Shown: positions 1 through 11,619, numbered from the stretch's first letter. The stretch is 64,000 nt of DNA from Seiridium cupressi (GCA_036674765.1 JARVKI010000036.1:248001-312000); one strand, 5' to 3'. Made by a program: numbers and translations. The notes: generated from the sequence alone by a model not told the origin.

Positions 1-360
1 CTCGAAGCCGAGGTTGACAAATGAGGCAATGATACAAACCGAGAAGATCCATTTTTGTACAGAGAAATCAATAAACTCGTTTGGGTTGATGCTTGATGTC
101 CATTTGCCGAAAGCCAGAAGAGAAACAGCAGTAAAGCTATCAATACCGTAGACGGCTAGTGAAATGAGGATGGAGACGTAGACGTAAATGTAAGCGGCGA
201 CTGTAAAGCCAGAGCTGGATTTGAAGTCTTTGAGACTCTTTTAGGGCAAAGTTAATATAGTCCTGGCCAAGGAGACAACGGCACGGCCACTTACAATGTA
301 ATCCCACTTTTGCTCAGGCCGCACATCGTAGGCTTTCCGCCGGCCGCCACAGAACCCCAT
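1..360 (-). CDS. KCH1-type fungal potassium channel, 5' part (truncated by window edge)
   Basis: This is the amino-terminal part of a KCH (Kch1/Kch2-like) plasma-membrane protein, a family known from yeast for low-affinity K+ influx during calcium signalling. Exon 1 runs 360-295 (22 codons, starting MGFCGGRRKAYD and ending WDYI) and is followed by a 57-nt intron with donor GTAAGT. Exon 2 starts at 237 and stays open to the window edge. It reads SLKDFKS, then two hydrophobic spans around YIYVYVSILISLAVYGID and KWIFSVCIIASFVNLGFE. The FTAVSLLAF and KWIFSVCIIASFVNL stretches are what I recognise from the family. The start is the first ATG in frame and gives phase 0 into the intron. The C-terminal part lies outside the window, so intactness cannot be judged. 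The family call rests on remembered motifs. Confidence 0.72.
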
Positions 361-2507
361 GCTGAGAGAATTTGTTCAATTGAGGTTTTCGTATAGCGTC
401 CATACACCAGCCAAGCTTCGATGTCGCCAAAGTGAACCGGAAAAAAAGAAAAAGGGTTCGTAAATCCAGAAATTGAAAGGACCCGTCGTAATAGAGTCCA
501 GCTACCCAACGAGTGAGGGTATCGAAATGGTATCAGCAAAAGAGGGAAATGGGTATCGTCGCTATAATCGTCGTGATCGGTATCGTTTCGTCAAACCGGT
601 CCCGCCGTCCAGCACAAGTCGTCCCTCGCCCGCGAAGCTAGCCGACTGTGTTCTTGCCGTGGTGAGGGAGCAACGCTCGCTAGCCGGGCGTGAAGATGTG
701 GTGATGAAGTGAAGTACAAACCCCGATAGAGGGCTCGAATAGAAGAGAGACAAGAGTCGGCCCTAGCGCGGGTCGGGAGTAGCAATGGAGGCCCGGTCAA
801 TGGCGACAGGTCTCAGCACCTAGCGGAGAGGGCGCATTCCCATCGAGTGGATAAGTTGTGAAAGTGGTGCTATTGTGGTGACATGCTTGACACGTTTGCA
901 GGCTTCAACGCTATTCTTGGCCGTGAGATTTTGATCAGCGTTTTCAGCCTGGGTTCAGACCCGGCTTGTGCGGATTGCGATGATGCAAAATGGGCCCGCG
1001 GTCAACGCTGAAGGGCAGCCAAAGGTGGACGAAGAAGAGTGGGCGTAAAGTGATAGTCGGGCGTGAGGGAGCCGTCCGAAGTTTGATCGACCCTCGCCGG
1101 GCTACGGGGTTGTGTCTCAACTTGAAGCGCAACGACAATGCGCTCGGATTGATGCGGCAGGTGGACTGCGTATGTACAGCACGAAAGAGCGACTTTTGGT
1201 CAGGATAATAATGATGGTGAGATATAGAGAGCGATTGTGTGGGGTGTCGTAGTTGTCCCCGTGTATGTATATGATTGATTGTTCAACAGGGCTAAGGAGC
1301 GAGTGCACGACGGCCTCATCGATGCGACGGGCGTCTGATTGTAATTACTTCCCCCTCAATAGTGCTGGCGACGGTCCAGGAGGGACGACGGCGAGACGGC
1401 CATGGGAACGGGCTTGCAGCAAGGACGACGACAGGCGTGGGATGGCTGAACTCGGCGTGGTCTGGTTTGAGATTCGTGCCTCTCAGCCAGCGGCGGCTTG
1501 GGATTGGCCCGCAACGCTCAGGGTCTACAGGGGGGCTGCTGGGGGTCTGGAGGCACGGATGGGGGAGGGCCACCGGCGATTGGCCATTCACTCCAAGACG
1601 CAGGAACAAGCAGCCAAAAGCGGCCTAGCGACACCCTCCGGCAGCGTTTGAGCAGTGGGCACTCCTGGTCGAGTTAAATTGGAATCGATAGCTGGGATTT
1701 GGCCTGCGCCGTTGGCCTCCACTGGCGATAAGCCGAGGAACCCTGCAGCGGCCAAGGCGCCTCTAGCACGTTCACACGTTCTAGGGAAACATCGAAACAC
1801 GGCCTGTGGAGGCCAGCCAAGCCGCCTTCCCGTTCTTCCCGTTCTTCCACAGCTCCGACGAGGACTGCTCGCCTGTCGTCTGTTTGGCTGCCGTTCGCCG
1901 AGGGAATCTGCAGCACGAAAAGAGCCAGGTATGTGCATGTGTCCTCTGAAATCGCCTCGCGTAAGCCTGCAGCGCCTCCACACTCGCACTCGCGCGGTTG
2001 CTCAAGCGCGCGGCATTCGACGCCCAAGTTCTATTTGCGGTTATACTGAGTGGAATGCCATTGTCTAAACCTGCTGAAAGCGGCCGGAGTCCATTCGGCT
2101 CATATGACAGTCCTTCTTGGTCGAGGGACGAGAGGGCCTACACAACATGATTACTACAACTCCACTTGGTAATTCAAATATCGAGTGTCGCTGCCTGAAT
2201 GTAAAATGTGACTTGAGGCAAACCGGACTTGCCATCTACTCACTCCAAGCTAGGGAGGCTTTTCCAAGAGACATCATAGCAACATTGCTCATTCCGCTCC
2301 CTTGAGACAACAAAGAAAACATGACCATGTACTGCCCGTTTTGTCTGGAATGTGCCAGGTGCCTCATAATTAGGCAAGACAAAGCCCATTCGCCGGATCC
2401 GATCCCTCTTGACGAAAAATGAAATTCGTTGCCCGGACCTTCTTCGCCATGCTTCCTTCTTGCTTTCGACTTACGGGTAACTTTAGACGTTGCGACTCGG
2501 AGCAAAG
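361..2507. other. Intergenic region without a recognisable gene
   Basis: This 2.1-kb stretch separates two divergent genes, the KCH-type channel on the minus strand and the pseudokinase on the plus strand. Its open frames are short, overlap on both strands and match no family I know; the longest (about 130 codons, 1588-2068) are low-complexity, GC-driven frames. I read it as promoters and 5' untranslated regions of the two flanking genes. Confidence 0.5.
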
Positions 2508-4071
2508 ATGGCACAAGCAACTCAGCCAGGTAAACCTCTTCCCGAGGAAGATCTCGAGCGCTTCGACCCTTTGGCTGCCACCAATAGGTCACTCAACTAC
2601 GACTTTATTGTAGAGTTGTTCCCTGGCACCTGGAAAGTCATTCGCAAGAGTGACCGCTTCGAGTTCCTGGCCCATGAAGAGACAAGACGACTTCAAGATA
2701 ATGCGGGCTCTCTGACGCCGCTCGCGCATATGCTGGACCCTAATGGGTGGGATCTCATGTCGGCAGTTATGCGCATATTCAACCACGAAAACCTCATCAA
2801 CTTCGTTGACTGGATTCAGGTGCAGACCACCGAAAATGGCCAGCTCCGGGGCCTGCCCCCGCGTCATTTCATCATCTGGGACTTCTGCAACGCCGGCATA
2901 CTGGAGAATCTGTTCATGGTGGAGAGGAAGACACCCATGTCTGAACTTCATGCGGACCAGGAACTCCGCAAAGCTCAAGACGACCCGACCTATAAGCAGG
3001 CTGTGGAAGAAGCCCATTTGCAGCCCTCGGCCTTCTTGCCTGAGGCTTTCTGCTGGCATGTTCTCTGCTCTGTACTCAACGCTCTGGCCTGGCTGCACGA
3101 TGGCTTGCGGGAGGAGTGGGATTGTGATCAGAACGCTTGGGTACTCAAACGTGCCGACGTGGACTGGCAGACCATCCTGCATCGCAACATCTCCCCGGAC
3201 AACATCTTCTTCTGCCACCCGCAGACCAGATTTGAGACGTATGGATTGTGCAAGCTGGGCAATTTTGGCAATTCTTTCGTCTCCGGTATCTTCAACGGCA
3301 TCGGCGTCGTCCAGGCCATAGCCCCTCCTGCCAGATGGCAGAGAGTCCTCGCTCCCCAGCAAGGGATCAGCCCAAACTTGGAGGAAATCCGACGCAGAGA
3401 TGCCGCTATTGAAGACCCTCCCCATCCACCTACTGTAAGTCTTCTGTGATGCATTTTTATTCTGCAATCTGACTGACTTTACACGTCAGCAAGACCAGCC
3501 ATACACCATCACGAGTGAGTACCGCGCGCTTGCAGACGTGATCGTTGCTATGATGGTGAAGCCAGCAGATCCCGACGAAGCCAACAACCACTGGCAGAAA
3601 CTCCGCAGCTTGAATGCCCATGACTGGCAGGCTGCGATTGCCCACACCACCTATACCAAGGTGTTGAAGAACTTTGTGGCCGAGCTCATGTCGGCAACAG
3701 AACGCCCGTTCAAGTACGACCCCAGCCGCAGGCCTATAGATAGAGCCCAAAGAACCTTCCTTATGTACAAAAAGGCCAAGTCTCTCCAACAAAAGTTCCG
3801 CACCCTCAAGGACGAGGGCAAGGACGTTGTGACTACCACGCACCTACAGATTGAACAGGGCAAGCTCGACAGAAAGGCTGCCGAAGAGCACGCGGACAGT
3901 GAGCAGCACAAGCAGGACGTGCTGGGATATTTGCAGAACAGCAATCGGTTTGCCGGCAGCGATGACCCGCCCACTAGCATGGACGATCTGTTGGACGAGA
4001 TTGATGAAGTATGCGATGAAGTTGACAATGACACCTATGACACGCATCCTCGTCCGGGAATGGTGTATTGA
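2508..4071 (+). CDS. Protein-kinase-fold pseudokinase (HRN/NFG)
   Basis: Two exons (2508-3434, 3490-4071) joined over a 55-nt GTAAGT...CAG intron give 502 residues. The fold call comes from kinase landmarks in order. A hinge-like WDFCNAG lies at about 124-130, then an alpha-E-like helix with LNALAWLHDG (about 190-199). A catalytic-loop-like HRNISPDNIFF sits at 225-235, and KLGNFG at 249-254 where kinases have DFG. The catalytic Asp of HRD is Asn and the Mg-binding Asp of DFG is also Asn. No glycine loop or VAIK lysine is evident in the short N-lobe, so catalysis is unlikely. The C-terminal half is basic then acidic, with an Asp/Glu-rich tail around 470-490. The ATG at 2508 is the first in frame with the kinase-like region. 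I infer a scaffold or regulatory role; no specific pathway is visible. A divergent active kinase is the alternative. Confidence 0.72.
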
Positions 4072-4648
4072 GCCCGGCTAGTCTGGTAGTAGGGCGTTGC
4101 CCAGGTTGGGAGGACGCCATTGTGTTGATTCGGTGTGCGAAGAGTAGGCGTTGATTTGGGAAATGAGCAGAGGAAAGGTTTCCGGCATGGCGTTTCAATA
4201 AATCATATCTAGTGTAATTGTAATTTAGCGTTCCCTAAACTAGGTACGAACTGTTGCCAAGCTTGTTGTGCATCCACCTAACCTAGGCTTACTACATATG
4301 TACGTAGTATAGGTTGATATACCATGTTCGTAATGGAGCAGAACGCTCGGGCCACGCGTCCAGCCTTTGCTCTACCCTGTGACGGAGGGGCAATGAGCTG
4401 GGAGCTCCCGCTGTGATTCAAGCTCCGATTCGTATCCGTCGAACCACATTGACGCAACATCGTATCTCAACACACCATCTCTGCTTTGTTTCAACACGTT
4501 GACGGCACGCGGGCGAATGTAATTGACCCAGAACTACAGCTTCCCCCAGACGAGTCCCCCCCGGGAATAGAGCAACGACGAGTGGAATCAGCAACTACAC
4601 ATCACCTTCCACGCCACTTTCCGCCTCGCAAGCGCAAATCACCTCAAC

Positions 4649-5356
4649 ATGTCTCTCTCAGCACCCACGCCGCCGCTGCTGCTCACCAAACGCCTCACGA
4701 CGTTCCTCCGCTCGAACCTGTCGCCGCAAATACACACAGCCCTCCTCGCCACTCTGTCCGGCAAGCTGCTTGCTCACGCATCGCCTCATCCTGTCAGCAC
4801 TCTACGGACACAAAGCACCGTCGCCGCGTCCGTTTGGGGCATTTACTCGTCAGGGGCATCTGTGAACGAGGCTTTGCCACCAGGTTCGCGGGTCCATCGG
4901 GGTGAACCAAAATCCACAGCCGTGACAATACAGCTGAGCGCAGGCGTGTTGGTCGTGAGGAAGCTGAAGTGTGGGCTTCTATTTGTGTGCATCGGGCCTG
5001 CACCGGACAGCACGGGTGCCCATACAGACCAGAACCAATCGCATACAGGCGCATCATCCCAGCAGCAACAGCAACAAAGTCTGGCGGTTCCTGGGACACA
5101 GCAGTCACAGGCGGTAGCGGGAGGAAGTGGAGGACCAGAGGAGGCACACGCCAGTCCGCCACTAGGCAGCCCGAGTGAGGTCGCGAGTGTGATCAGTGCG
5201 GCGCCAACCATGAACAGCGTTACGACTACAGGCAGTGTGCGGTCAGGAGCTGTGGTCCTCATAAGACGGCAGGTAGAGGAGCTGGCTAGATGGCTGGATG
5301 ATAAGCTGGGGAGTTTGGGGATCCCCGAAGAGGGTAGTGGAGGAGACGTGCGGTAG
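4649..5356 (+). CDS. Probable Roadblock/LC7 (LAMTOR-like) domain protein
   Basis: An intronless frame of 235 residues starts at an ATG in good context (tcaacATG). The N-terminal part (LTKRLTTFLRSNL, then IHTALLATLSGKLLAHAS) looks like the helix-strand start of a Roadblock/LC7 domain. It is followed by a strand-rich section with VTIQLSAGVLVVRKLKCGLLFVCIG at about 93-117. A long low-complexity insertion rich in Gln, Ser and Gly (about 125-180) comes next, and the C-terminus is helical (RRQVEELARWLDDKLGSL). Roadblock proteins in fungi include Ragulator/EGO-type subunits at the vacuole membrane that signal to TORC1. That role is inference from the fold pattern only. The gene lies 0.6 kb downstream of the pseudokinase on the same strand. 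Confidence 0.5.
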   Translation: MSLSAPTPPLLLTKRLTTFLRSNLSPQIHTALLATLSGKLLAHASPHPVSTLRTQSTVAASVWGIYSSGASVNEALPPGSRVHRGEPKSTAVTIQLSAGVLVVRKLKCGLLFVCIGPAPDSTGAHTDQNQSHTGASSQQQQQQSLAVPGTQQSQAVAGGSGGPEEAHASPPLGSPSEVASVISAAPTMNSVTTTGSVRSGAVVLIRRQVEELARWLDDKLGSLGIPEEGSGGDVR

Positions 5357-7324
5357 ACCTTGAGAACATGACGTGGCCATATTGGCGGCACTCTCGAAAG
5401 AAAGCCGCATGTCCTACGGTAGACCAAGCTATGAAGAGTTGGGAAGAATTACGACTGCAAGTGTGCAGACTACCTCATCCAAAAGGATGGCGATTATTGT
5501 ATTCTTGGACGATCACCAACAAGTCTGAGCGAAACCTCATCATCCCCGCCATCGCCCGTTCTATGGAACTGAAGGGAAGAAGGCAGGTGTTACCTAAACT
5601 GCCCAGTCATGGTACAAAACATCACGCTTAAGAAGGACGATTTTGCCTGCCTGGCATTCCGATCTTGCAGATCTCAAAGTCACGAGTTTTGCTCAAGTGC
5701 TCGACTGAGAGCGATCAAGCTTACTTTCAGTCTGATCTGCATTGCTTGGCCACGGATCGTCTATATGATCGCCTGCTACTTCCACTATCATTCACGAGGA
5801 GTCATTTGTTCGGTCACGTCCCAGAGGTTGCATCACCAGCCGGATAGACCACACTCCACAGCCCGTGAGGCTAAAGGCAGATCTTGCAAGAATCTATCTC
5901 TAGCAAGTATTTAGTATGTCTTCAATATCGGCCAGCCAATGACGGGGGAGTGATTGTACGGCATTGGGCGGGCTATTAATACCGAAATGAGCCCTTCGGT
6001 AGCCAATACAGTCGTGAAATTAGGTTTCATACCTAGGCATCTCCAGCTGCTCCACAGGTCTAGAGAAGTTGTATGAAAAGCAATACAGTCATTTATCCGG
6101 ATTTCATTTTGCCAGGGCAAGCAACTGTAAACGAGTAAACCCGTTCGGGACGTTCCACGGAAGCCTCCGGGTCTAGCCACGTTGATTGGCCGTACATGTA
6201 CCAAACATGCAGCGGGCATTAAGCGGGTGTTAAGCTTATATATTCCCCAGCCCAAGTGAGGAGAACCCTTGCACGATCCCAGATCCGACAGTGACGGTCT
6301 CCCAAAACGGATTGGACTTCCTGAGCCTCGAACTTTACCCGCCATCGAAAACTTCCGAGCGGCTCCGTGATACTCGTCCCTGGACAATGAAGCGTTGTCA
6401 AAGCTTCACACAGACTGTGTTCCTCATGTAAGAATTGGTCGCTCTTGCTTGAGTCTGATCTGTCCGCCAGTATTATTCGAGGAGTTCTGGCCAAAAGTTT
6501 GATTCAGGCCTCCATGCAGAGGTGGTACATCATGACTTGAATACGCTGGAGTGTGGCAAGCCTTTCCCCATCGAAAGAGCCACTGAGTCGTATTCACAGA
6601 TCTTCTTGGCCTTCCCCGAAATGGAGAGTAGTATTCATGCCGCCGTTTTCACTAGTGCGTTAATAGCACATATTAAGTTGTTTCCCTGGTCTCACGAGAT
6701 CATTGGAGCCTATGCGAAGCAATCTAGGTAGCAATCTATATCGACTCCGGCCCAGGCGCATGCCCAGCTGAGAGTCTCGGGACTCCAAAACAACAGAGAC
6801 CCATCTTGACATGCTCTCCCCAAGTTTATGACACCTGCCAAGTAGACCAGACATCATTCATCACAGTAGGGCAGCCAATGCTTGTGGTGGTATGGTCACA
6901 CCGTCGAATGGCCAGGTTGAGGCTCAAATTCAACTTCGTCGGATTGATATCGCGAGGAAGAGGCCCTATGACAAGTTGTAGAACCGTAGTCCTCATCGAT
7001 GTCGAGTCGAAATTGTCTCCCCACGGGGAACGCTTCATGCACCTCGGCATATATGCTGCACAATTTTGGTCAAGCGAGTATTAAGAGATATTCTGCAGGC
7101 CCGCTTATCTCCCCCATGACACGGGAACAGAATGTCGCTCATTGAACTCAACCCTATCGCCACACTGCACTCGAGCTAAGCCGCCCCAGATCGACCGGCA
7201 CACAGGGCCAACTTGCCGGGGCTTCCATCCGCTGCTAATACCCTACGGATGGATCCCATGGACGATCAAGGCCGACATCCGGATTGGGATACCACCTGAG
7301 GCCGCTCGTTGATAATCGTCATCA
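5357..7324. other. Long upstream region of the cellobiohydrolase gene
   Basis: About 2 kb without a recognisable gene. The longest open frame (minus strand, 5911-6387) has no familiar motif. The part next to the GH7 gene contains at least one CreA-type core (CCGGGG near 7217), which fits carbon-catabolite control of cellulases, but such short motifs occur by chance. No further structure was seen. Confidence 0.4.
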
Positions 7325-7330
7325 TATAAA
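7325..7330 (+). promoter_or_regulatory. TATA box of the GH7 cellobiohydrolase gene
   Basis: TATAAA lies 99 nt upstream of the start codon, in the context catcaTATAAAgagg, followed by a pyrimidine-rich stretch (cgtcttattcttctctcaac) that resembles a fungal transcription start region. A strong TATA box is usual in cellulase promoters. Confidence 0.6.
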
Positions 7331-7428
7331 GAGGGATGGGTGTCCAGCTCGTTCGTCTTATTCTTCTCTCAACATCAAGCTGCTCACATCGTCTGTTACG
7401 CTTCTTCTCACAACAGAACATTGTTACC

Positions 7429-8993
7429 ATGATCTCCAAGGTTGCAGTTATCGGTGGCCTTTTGGCCGTGGGCAAGGCCCAGAATGTCGGCACTCTCACG
7501 ACCGAGACTCATCCCAAGATGACCTGGCAGAACTGCGCGGCTGGCGGTAGCTGTACCACCGTCAACGGCGAGGTCACTGTGGACGCCAACTGGCGATGGC
7601 TTCACGCCACCACGGGCTCCACCAACTGCTATACCGGCAACGAGTGGAACACGACTGTCTGCCCAGATGCCAAGACGTGCGCTGCCAACTGCGCTCTCGA
7701 CGGTGCTGACTACAGTGGTACCTACGGTGCGAGCACCAGCGGTGATGGACTCACCTTGAAATTTGTCACCAAGGGCCAATACTGTGAGTTCTCTTCCTAT
7801 GTTGGGACTTGGCACGATAGTTCCACTGACTAATATCTACTAGCCACCAACATCGGATCCCGCATGTACCTGATGAGCGGCACGGACAAGTACCAGATGT
7901 TTAAGCTCCTCGGTAACGAGTTCACCTTCGACGTCGATGTGTCCAAGCTTGGCTGCGGTCTTAACGGTGCTCTGTACTTTGTCTCCATGGACGAGGACGG
8001 TGGCATGTCCAAGTACTCGACCAACAAGGCTGGAGCGAAGTACGGTACCGGCTACTGCGACGCTCAGTGCCCCCGTGACCTCAAGTTCATCAACGGCCAG
8101 GCCAACTCTGATCAGTGGAGCCCGTCCACCAACGACGCGAACGCTGGTGTCGGTCAGCAAGGCTCATGCTGCTCTGAGATGGATATCTGGGGTATGTTAT
8201 GTGCCATTGTCCGGCTGGATGAGTGACAGAAGATGAGACTAACAATGTTCAACAGAGGCAAACAGCATCTCCACTGCCTACACCCCTCACCCCTGCCAGA
8301 CCATCGGCCAGCACGCCTGTTCTGGCGATGCCTGCGGTGGAACTTACTCCAGCACTCGCTACGCTGGTGACTGTGATCCCGATGGCTGTGACTTCAACTC
8401 GTACCGCCAGGGCAATGAGGACTTCTACGGCAAGGGCATGACCGTCGACACCAGCCAGAAGTTCACTGTCGTCACCCAATTCATCACGGACTCCTCGGGC
8501 AGCCTTGAGAGCATCAAGCGCTACTATGTCCAGGGCGGCAAGCTGATCCCCAACTCCGAGTCCACCATTGCTGGCACCTCGGGCAACGAGATTGACACCG
8601 CCTACTGTACGGCCCAGAAGACGGCCTTTGGCGACACTGACGATTTCTCCAGCAAGGGTGGTCTGGCACAAATGGGCAAGGCTCTTGACCAGGGTATGGT
8701 CCTCGTCATGTCGCTCTGGGATGATGTGAGTTTCTTCTCTACTTTTTCATCTAGGTCGCATTACAATACAAGGATAAGTGACTAACCAGGTATGATAGCA
8801 CTACGCCAACATGCTCTGGCTCGACAGCAGCTACCCGCTCGACAAGGACGCTTCGCAGCCAGGTATTGCCCGCGGTAGCTGTGACACCGGCTCCGGTGTC
8901 CCAGCAGACGTCGAGAGCAGCCAGGGCAGCGACCAAGTCATCTACAGCAACATCCGCTTCGGACCCATCAACTCGACCTTCACTGCCACCTAA
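7429..8993 (+). CDS. cbh1: GH7 cellobiohydrolase (reducing-end), secreted, no CBM1
   Basis: Four exons (7429-7783, 7844-8191, 8256-8725, 8799-8993) encode 455 residues of a glycoside hydrolase family 7 enzyme, which releases cellobiose processively from cellulose. The signal peptide [17 protein letters not shown] is followed by Gln18, the usual pyroglutamate of mature GH7 enzymes, then [11 protein letters not shown]. The catalytic motif EMDIWE is at 230-235, so Glu230 (nucleophile), Asp232 and Glu235 (acid/base) are present. The codon for Glu235 is split by intron 2. The loops around [18 protein letters not shown] point to a cellobiohydrolase tunnel rather than an open endoglucanase cleft. 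The protein ends a few residues after the catalytic core (FTAT), with no linker and no carbohydrate-binding module. The frame is undamaged and all three introns (60, 64, 73 nt) are phase-consistent. Confidence 0.96.
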
Positions 8994-9430
8994 GGGGAGA
9001 ATCCGACCCGTCGGACTTTTCTCCGGTAGCGCGGGCCTTCCACGTACATATTTGGCGAGACAAGCACGAGTACGGTTTTCTGTCCACGGCTTCAGATTTC
9101 TTTCATGTAGATAGCATACAAAAGCTGGAGAGCTAGGTGCATGGCATACTCCATGAACATAAGATGGTGAATAGAAACGCTTGTCTTTCTTTACATGTAC
9201 GTTCGATGTGACCTATGTAAAGTGAAGGCATGCCCCACCAAAGTTCTTTTATGGACCGTTGCAAATCTCAGCTATGCTTGAAGCGATTAAGACGGCTAGA
9301 ACTGGCAATCAGAATTTCTGGAGTGCGTTATTCCACTATTTCTTTCTTGAAAGGCTATACATTTTACAAGGAAACTGGGCGTGCCTTCACTCGCTCTTCT
9401 TACGCGGAACTACAATATAGGCGTATTTAC
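8994..9430. other. 3' flank of the cellobiohydrolase gene
   Basis: Ordinary base composition, short frames only. Probably the 3' untranslated region and spacer before the AT-rich block. No gene seen. Confidence 0.4.
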
Positions 9431-10560
9431 TAGATGGGATTTATGAAATGCTTCGATTTAAGTCCGTTCAGATGATAAAACGAGTTATACGGTGCTTTAC
9501 ACATATTTGTTCTTTATTTTAAGTATTTTATCCAGCGTATCGAGATAAACTATAAATATAATCCTTAGTCGCCGTATAAATAACTTTTACGGGGAAAAAA
9601 ATAAAAAGATTCATCGACTTAATTATAATAACCGGTATTTTATAATAAAAGTTTTTTTAAAATAAGTTTTTATACGTAATATTGTTACGGCACCAAGACG
9701 CCACTAAGGCGTTAGCGGCACGGCGCCTACAAAAAGCCGTTACACTAGCTTAGAACTTAGTTTTCTCCTTTCTTCTTCGTGCAATAACAATATACCAAAT
9801 CACCAGCATATAAAACCGTGACAAATATAAAGCGTTAATTTATTTAGTTTGCGTAATTTTTATACCCCTTTATTATTAAGTTAAAATGTATATATTATAA
9901 AGTTTTTTATTATTTTAACGTGCGTAAATTAAACTTACGCAGATTAAACCTGTTTGTTAATACGTTACGCCGTAAAAATTTAAATTTATTTATTATATAA
10001 ATATATAAAGCTTTAAAGCCGTTATACTTCGAGTTTATCCCTTTTTATTATAAATTTTTTAAATATAAAATTAAAAAATCGTTAATTATTAAATCTTTAA
10101 ATTATTAATTTTATTATAATTACGATTTTAATAATAATAAAATTTAAAAACATTATAAAACTTATAAAAACGGTAAAGCTTTTATATATATTTTTTAATC
10201 AAATTTAAATAATAATAATATTATCGAACTCGATTATAATTGAATTAAAATAACCTTCGCCGGCGCTAAAAGCGACGTTAGCAAATTAACCTTTACCAAT
10301 CGAATCGCGGCGACGATTTATAAGTATAAACGAATCGTCGTAAAATTTAATAACGACGTAATTTTAAACGCCCTTAATCGGATTAAAAAGATTTCGGTGG
10401 CGTACGACTCCGAAAAAGGCGTATAAGGCTCCGAAAAGGATTGGGTTATATATTTAGGAAGCGACGTCTTCGACGAATAATTCTAGTGGCTGATTAACCA
10501 CTAAGTTAAAGGGGAATACCTTAAAAGTTAGTGCTGCACGTTAGTAGTTGAATAGAATCA
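9431..10560. repeat. AT-rich, RIP-like degenerate repeat block
   Basis: This block contrasts sharply with its neighbours: it is very AT-rich, dominated by TAA, TTA and ATA words, and every frame is riddled with stops. Cytosines that remain are largely in CpG (for example in 10255-10480, where GCGACG, CGTCG and TCGCGG alternate with TAAATTTAA), while CpA and TpG are scarce. That pattern is the mark left when repeat-induced point mutation or a similar cytosine-mutating process has acted on a duplicated element. I cannot identify the original transposon, because no protein motif survives. A 16-bp near-identical direct repeat flanks the block (9491-9506 and 10627-10642). The edges are gradual, so the limits given are approximate. 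Confidence 0.72.
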
Positions 10561-10873
10561 TAACTGCCCTCCCATATTACTCCTTAAAAGTTTCCACGAT
10601 GGGGCCTGTTTTATGCCCGTGCCCAGGGCGCTTTACACATATAATGAGTGTTTCCATAAATGCCATGGTCCGTATGCTGTAAAGGATTTTGCTCCCTAAA
10701 ATCCCAAATACGCCGCTCTTACAGCTATATACTTCCGTTCATAACTTGTCGTTTCTAGTGCCTCATTCGCTTGACAGTGTTGTCATATAAAACACGATTT
10801 CCCATCCAACGCCCCAAACAACAGTACTTGTACAATACAATATACAAATCTCAGCTACCTCCTTCTTGATGCA

Positions 10874-11619
10874 CTATTTCCAGTCAAACTCACTCCTTAG
10901 TTCGACCACATCATCCTCCTGTTCCCTGTCTCTCCCTTTCCTCCTCACGACCATCACGCCTATCTCGCCAGCGATCGCAAGAACGTAAAACGCACACAGA
11001 ATCACCAGGTCCGTGAACTGGTGCACCGTCGCATATTGCGACCCCTTCCTGGCGAAGCGGCCACTCAGGCCCAGCCCTGCCACGCTGGCGATCTTCAAGC
11101 CCGTGATGGCAGCACCGGCGACCCAGAAGGCCGTGCTGGCGGCCCAGTAACCCCTGATCCTCCGGAAGCCGCCGTCCGTCGCCTGCAGCACCATGGCGGC
11201 CATATATCCCGCGTAGGCCACGGGGAGCAGCCCCACGCCCAGCTCGGCGCGGACGAGCGAGGCGATCTCGACGGACTCCATGAGCACCAGCACGAGGATG
11301 ACGAAGTAGTAGGCCGCGACGAGGAGGATCCGCTTCCACTTTGCGCGCCACGTTGACGAGAGAGACGACCGCGGCGCTCGCTTTGTGCCCCGGTTGCGCT
11401 TTGGCGTCAGAAAGAACAGGACTGGCAGGGCGAGAAGATAGAGCCATGTTGGCATAGGCACAAGCACTGTGTCGAAGAAGCATTGTGTTGGGAGGGGGTT
11501 TGTCAGGTTGGAGACTGGGCCCTGTGGTCAAGTGTTAGCGTGATTGAATGATATATAGGCGTGTTGATGAGTGATGGACTTACGAAGCCTTCGGCACGGT
11601 TGGTGCAGAGTGCCGCCAT
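10874..11619 (-). CDS. Five-helix membrane protein resembling a free-standing ABCC TMD0
   Basis: Two exons (11619-11584 and 11521-10874) joined over a 62-nt intron (GTAAGT...CAG) give 227 residues. After a short N-terminus (MAALCTNRAEGF, then GPVSNLTNPLPTQCFFDTVL) there are five hydrophobic segments. They fall near 30-52 (VLVPMPTWLYLLALPVLFFL), 75-97, 105-122, 130-150 and 172-195. The N-terminal Cys plus CFFDTVL...P-WLYLL pattern resembles TMD0 of multidrug-resistance ABCC transporters such as Ycf1. No ABC core or nucleotide-binding domain follows: the protein ends with a charged tail (VELRSEFDWK) and a stop, and no ABC sequence was seen downstream. I infer a stand-alone TMD0-like protein; an unrelated five-helix membrane protein is possible. 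It borders the RIP-like block. Confidence 0.7.

Noticed and set aside
1588..2068. Overlapping 130-codon frames on both strands
   Set aside because: Mirror frames in GC-rich DNA without any domain; typical chance frames.
5911..6387. 158-codon minus-strand open frame upstream of the cellobiohydrolase
   Set aside because: No recognisable motif and composition like the surrounding intergenic DNA; isolated between two plus-strand genes.
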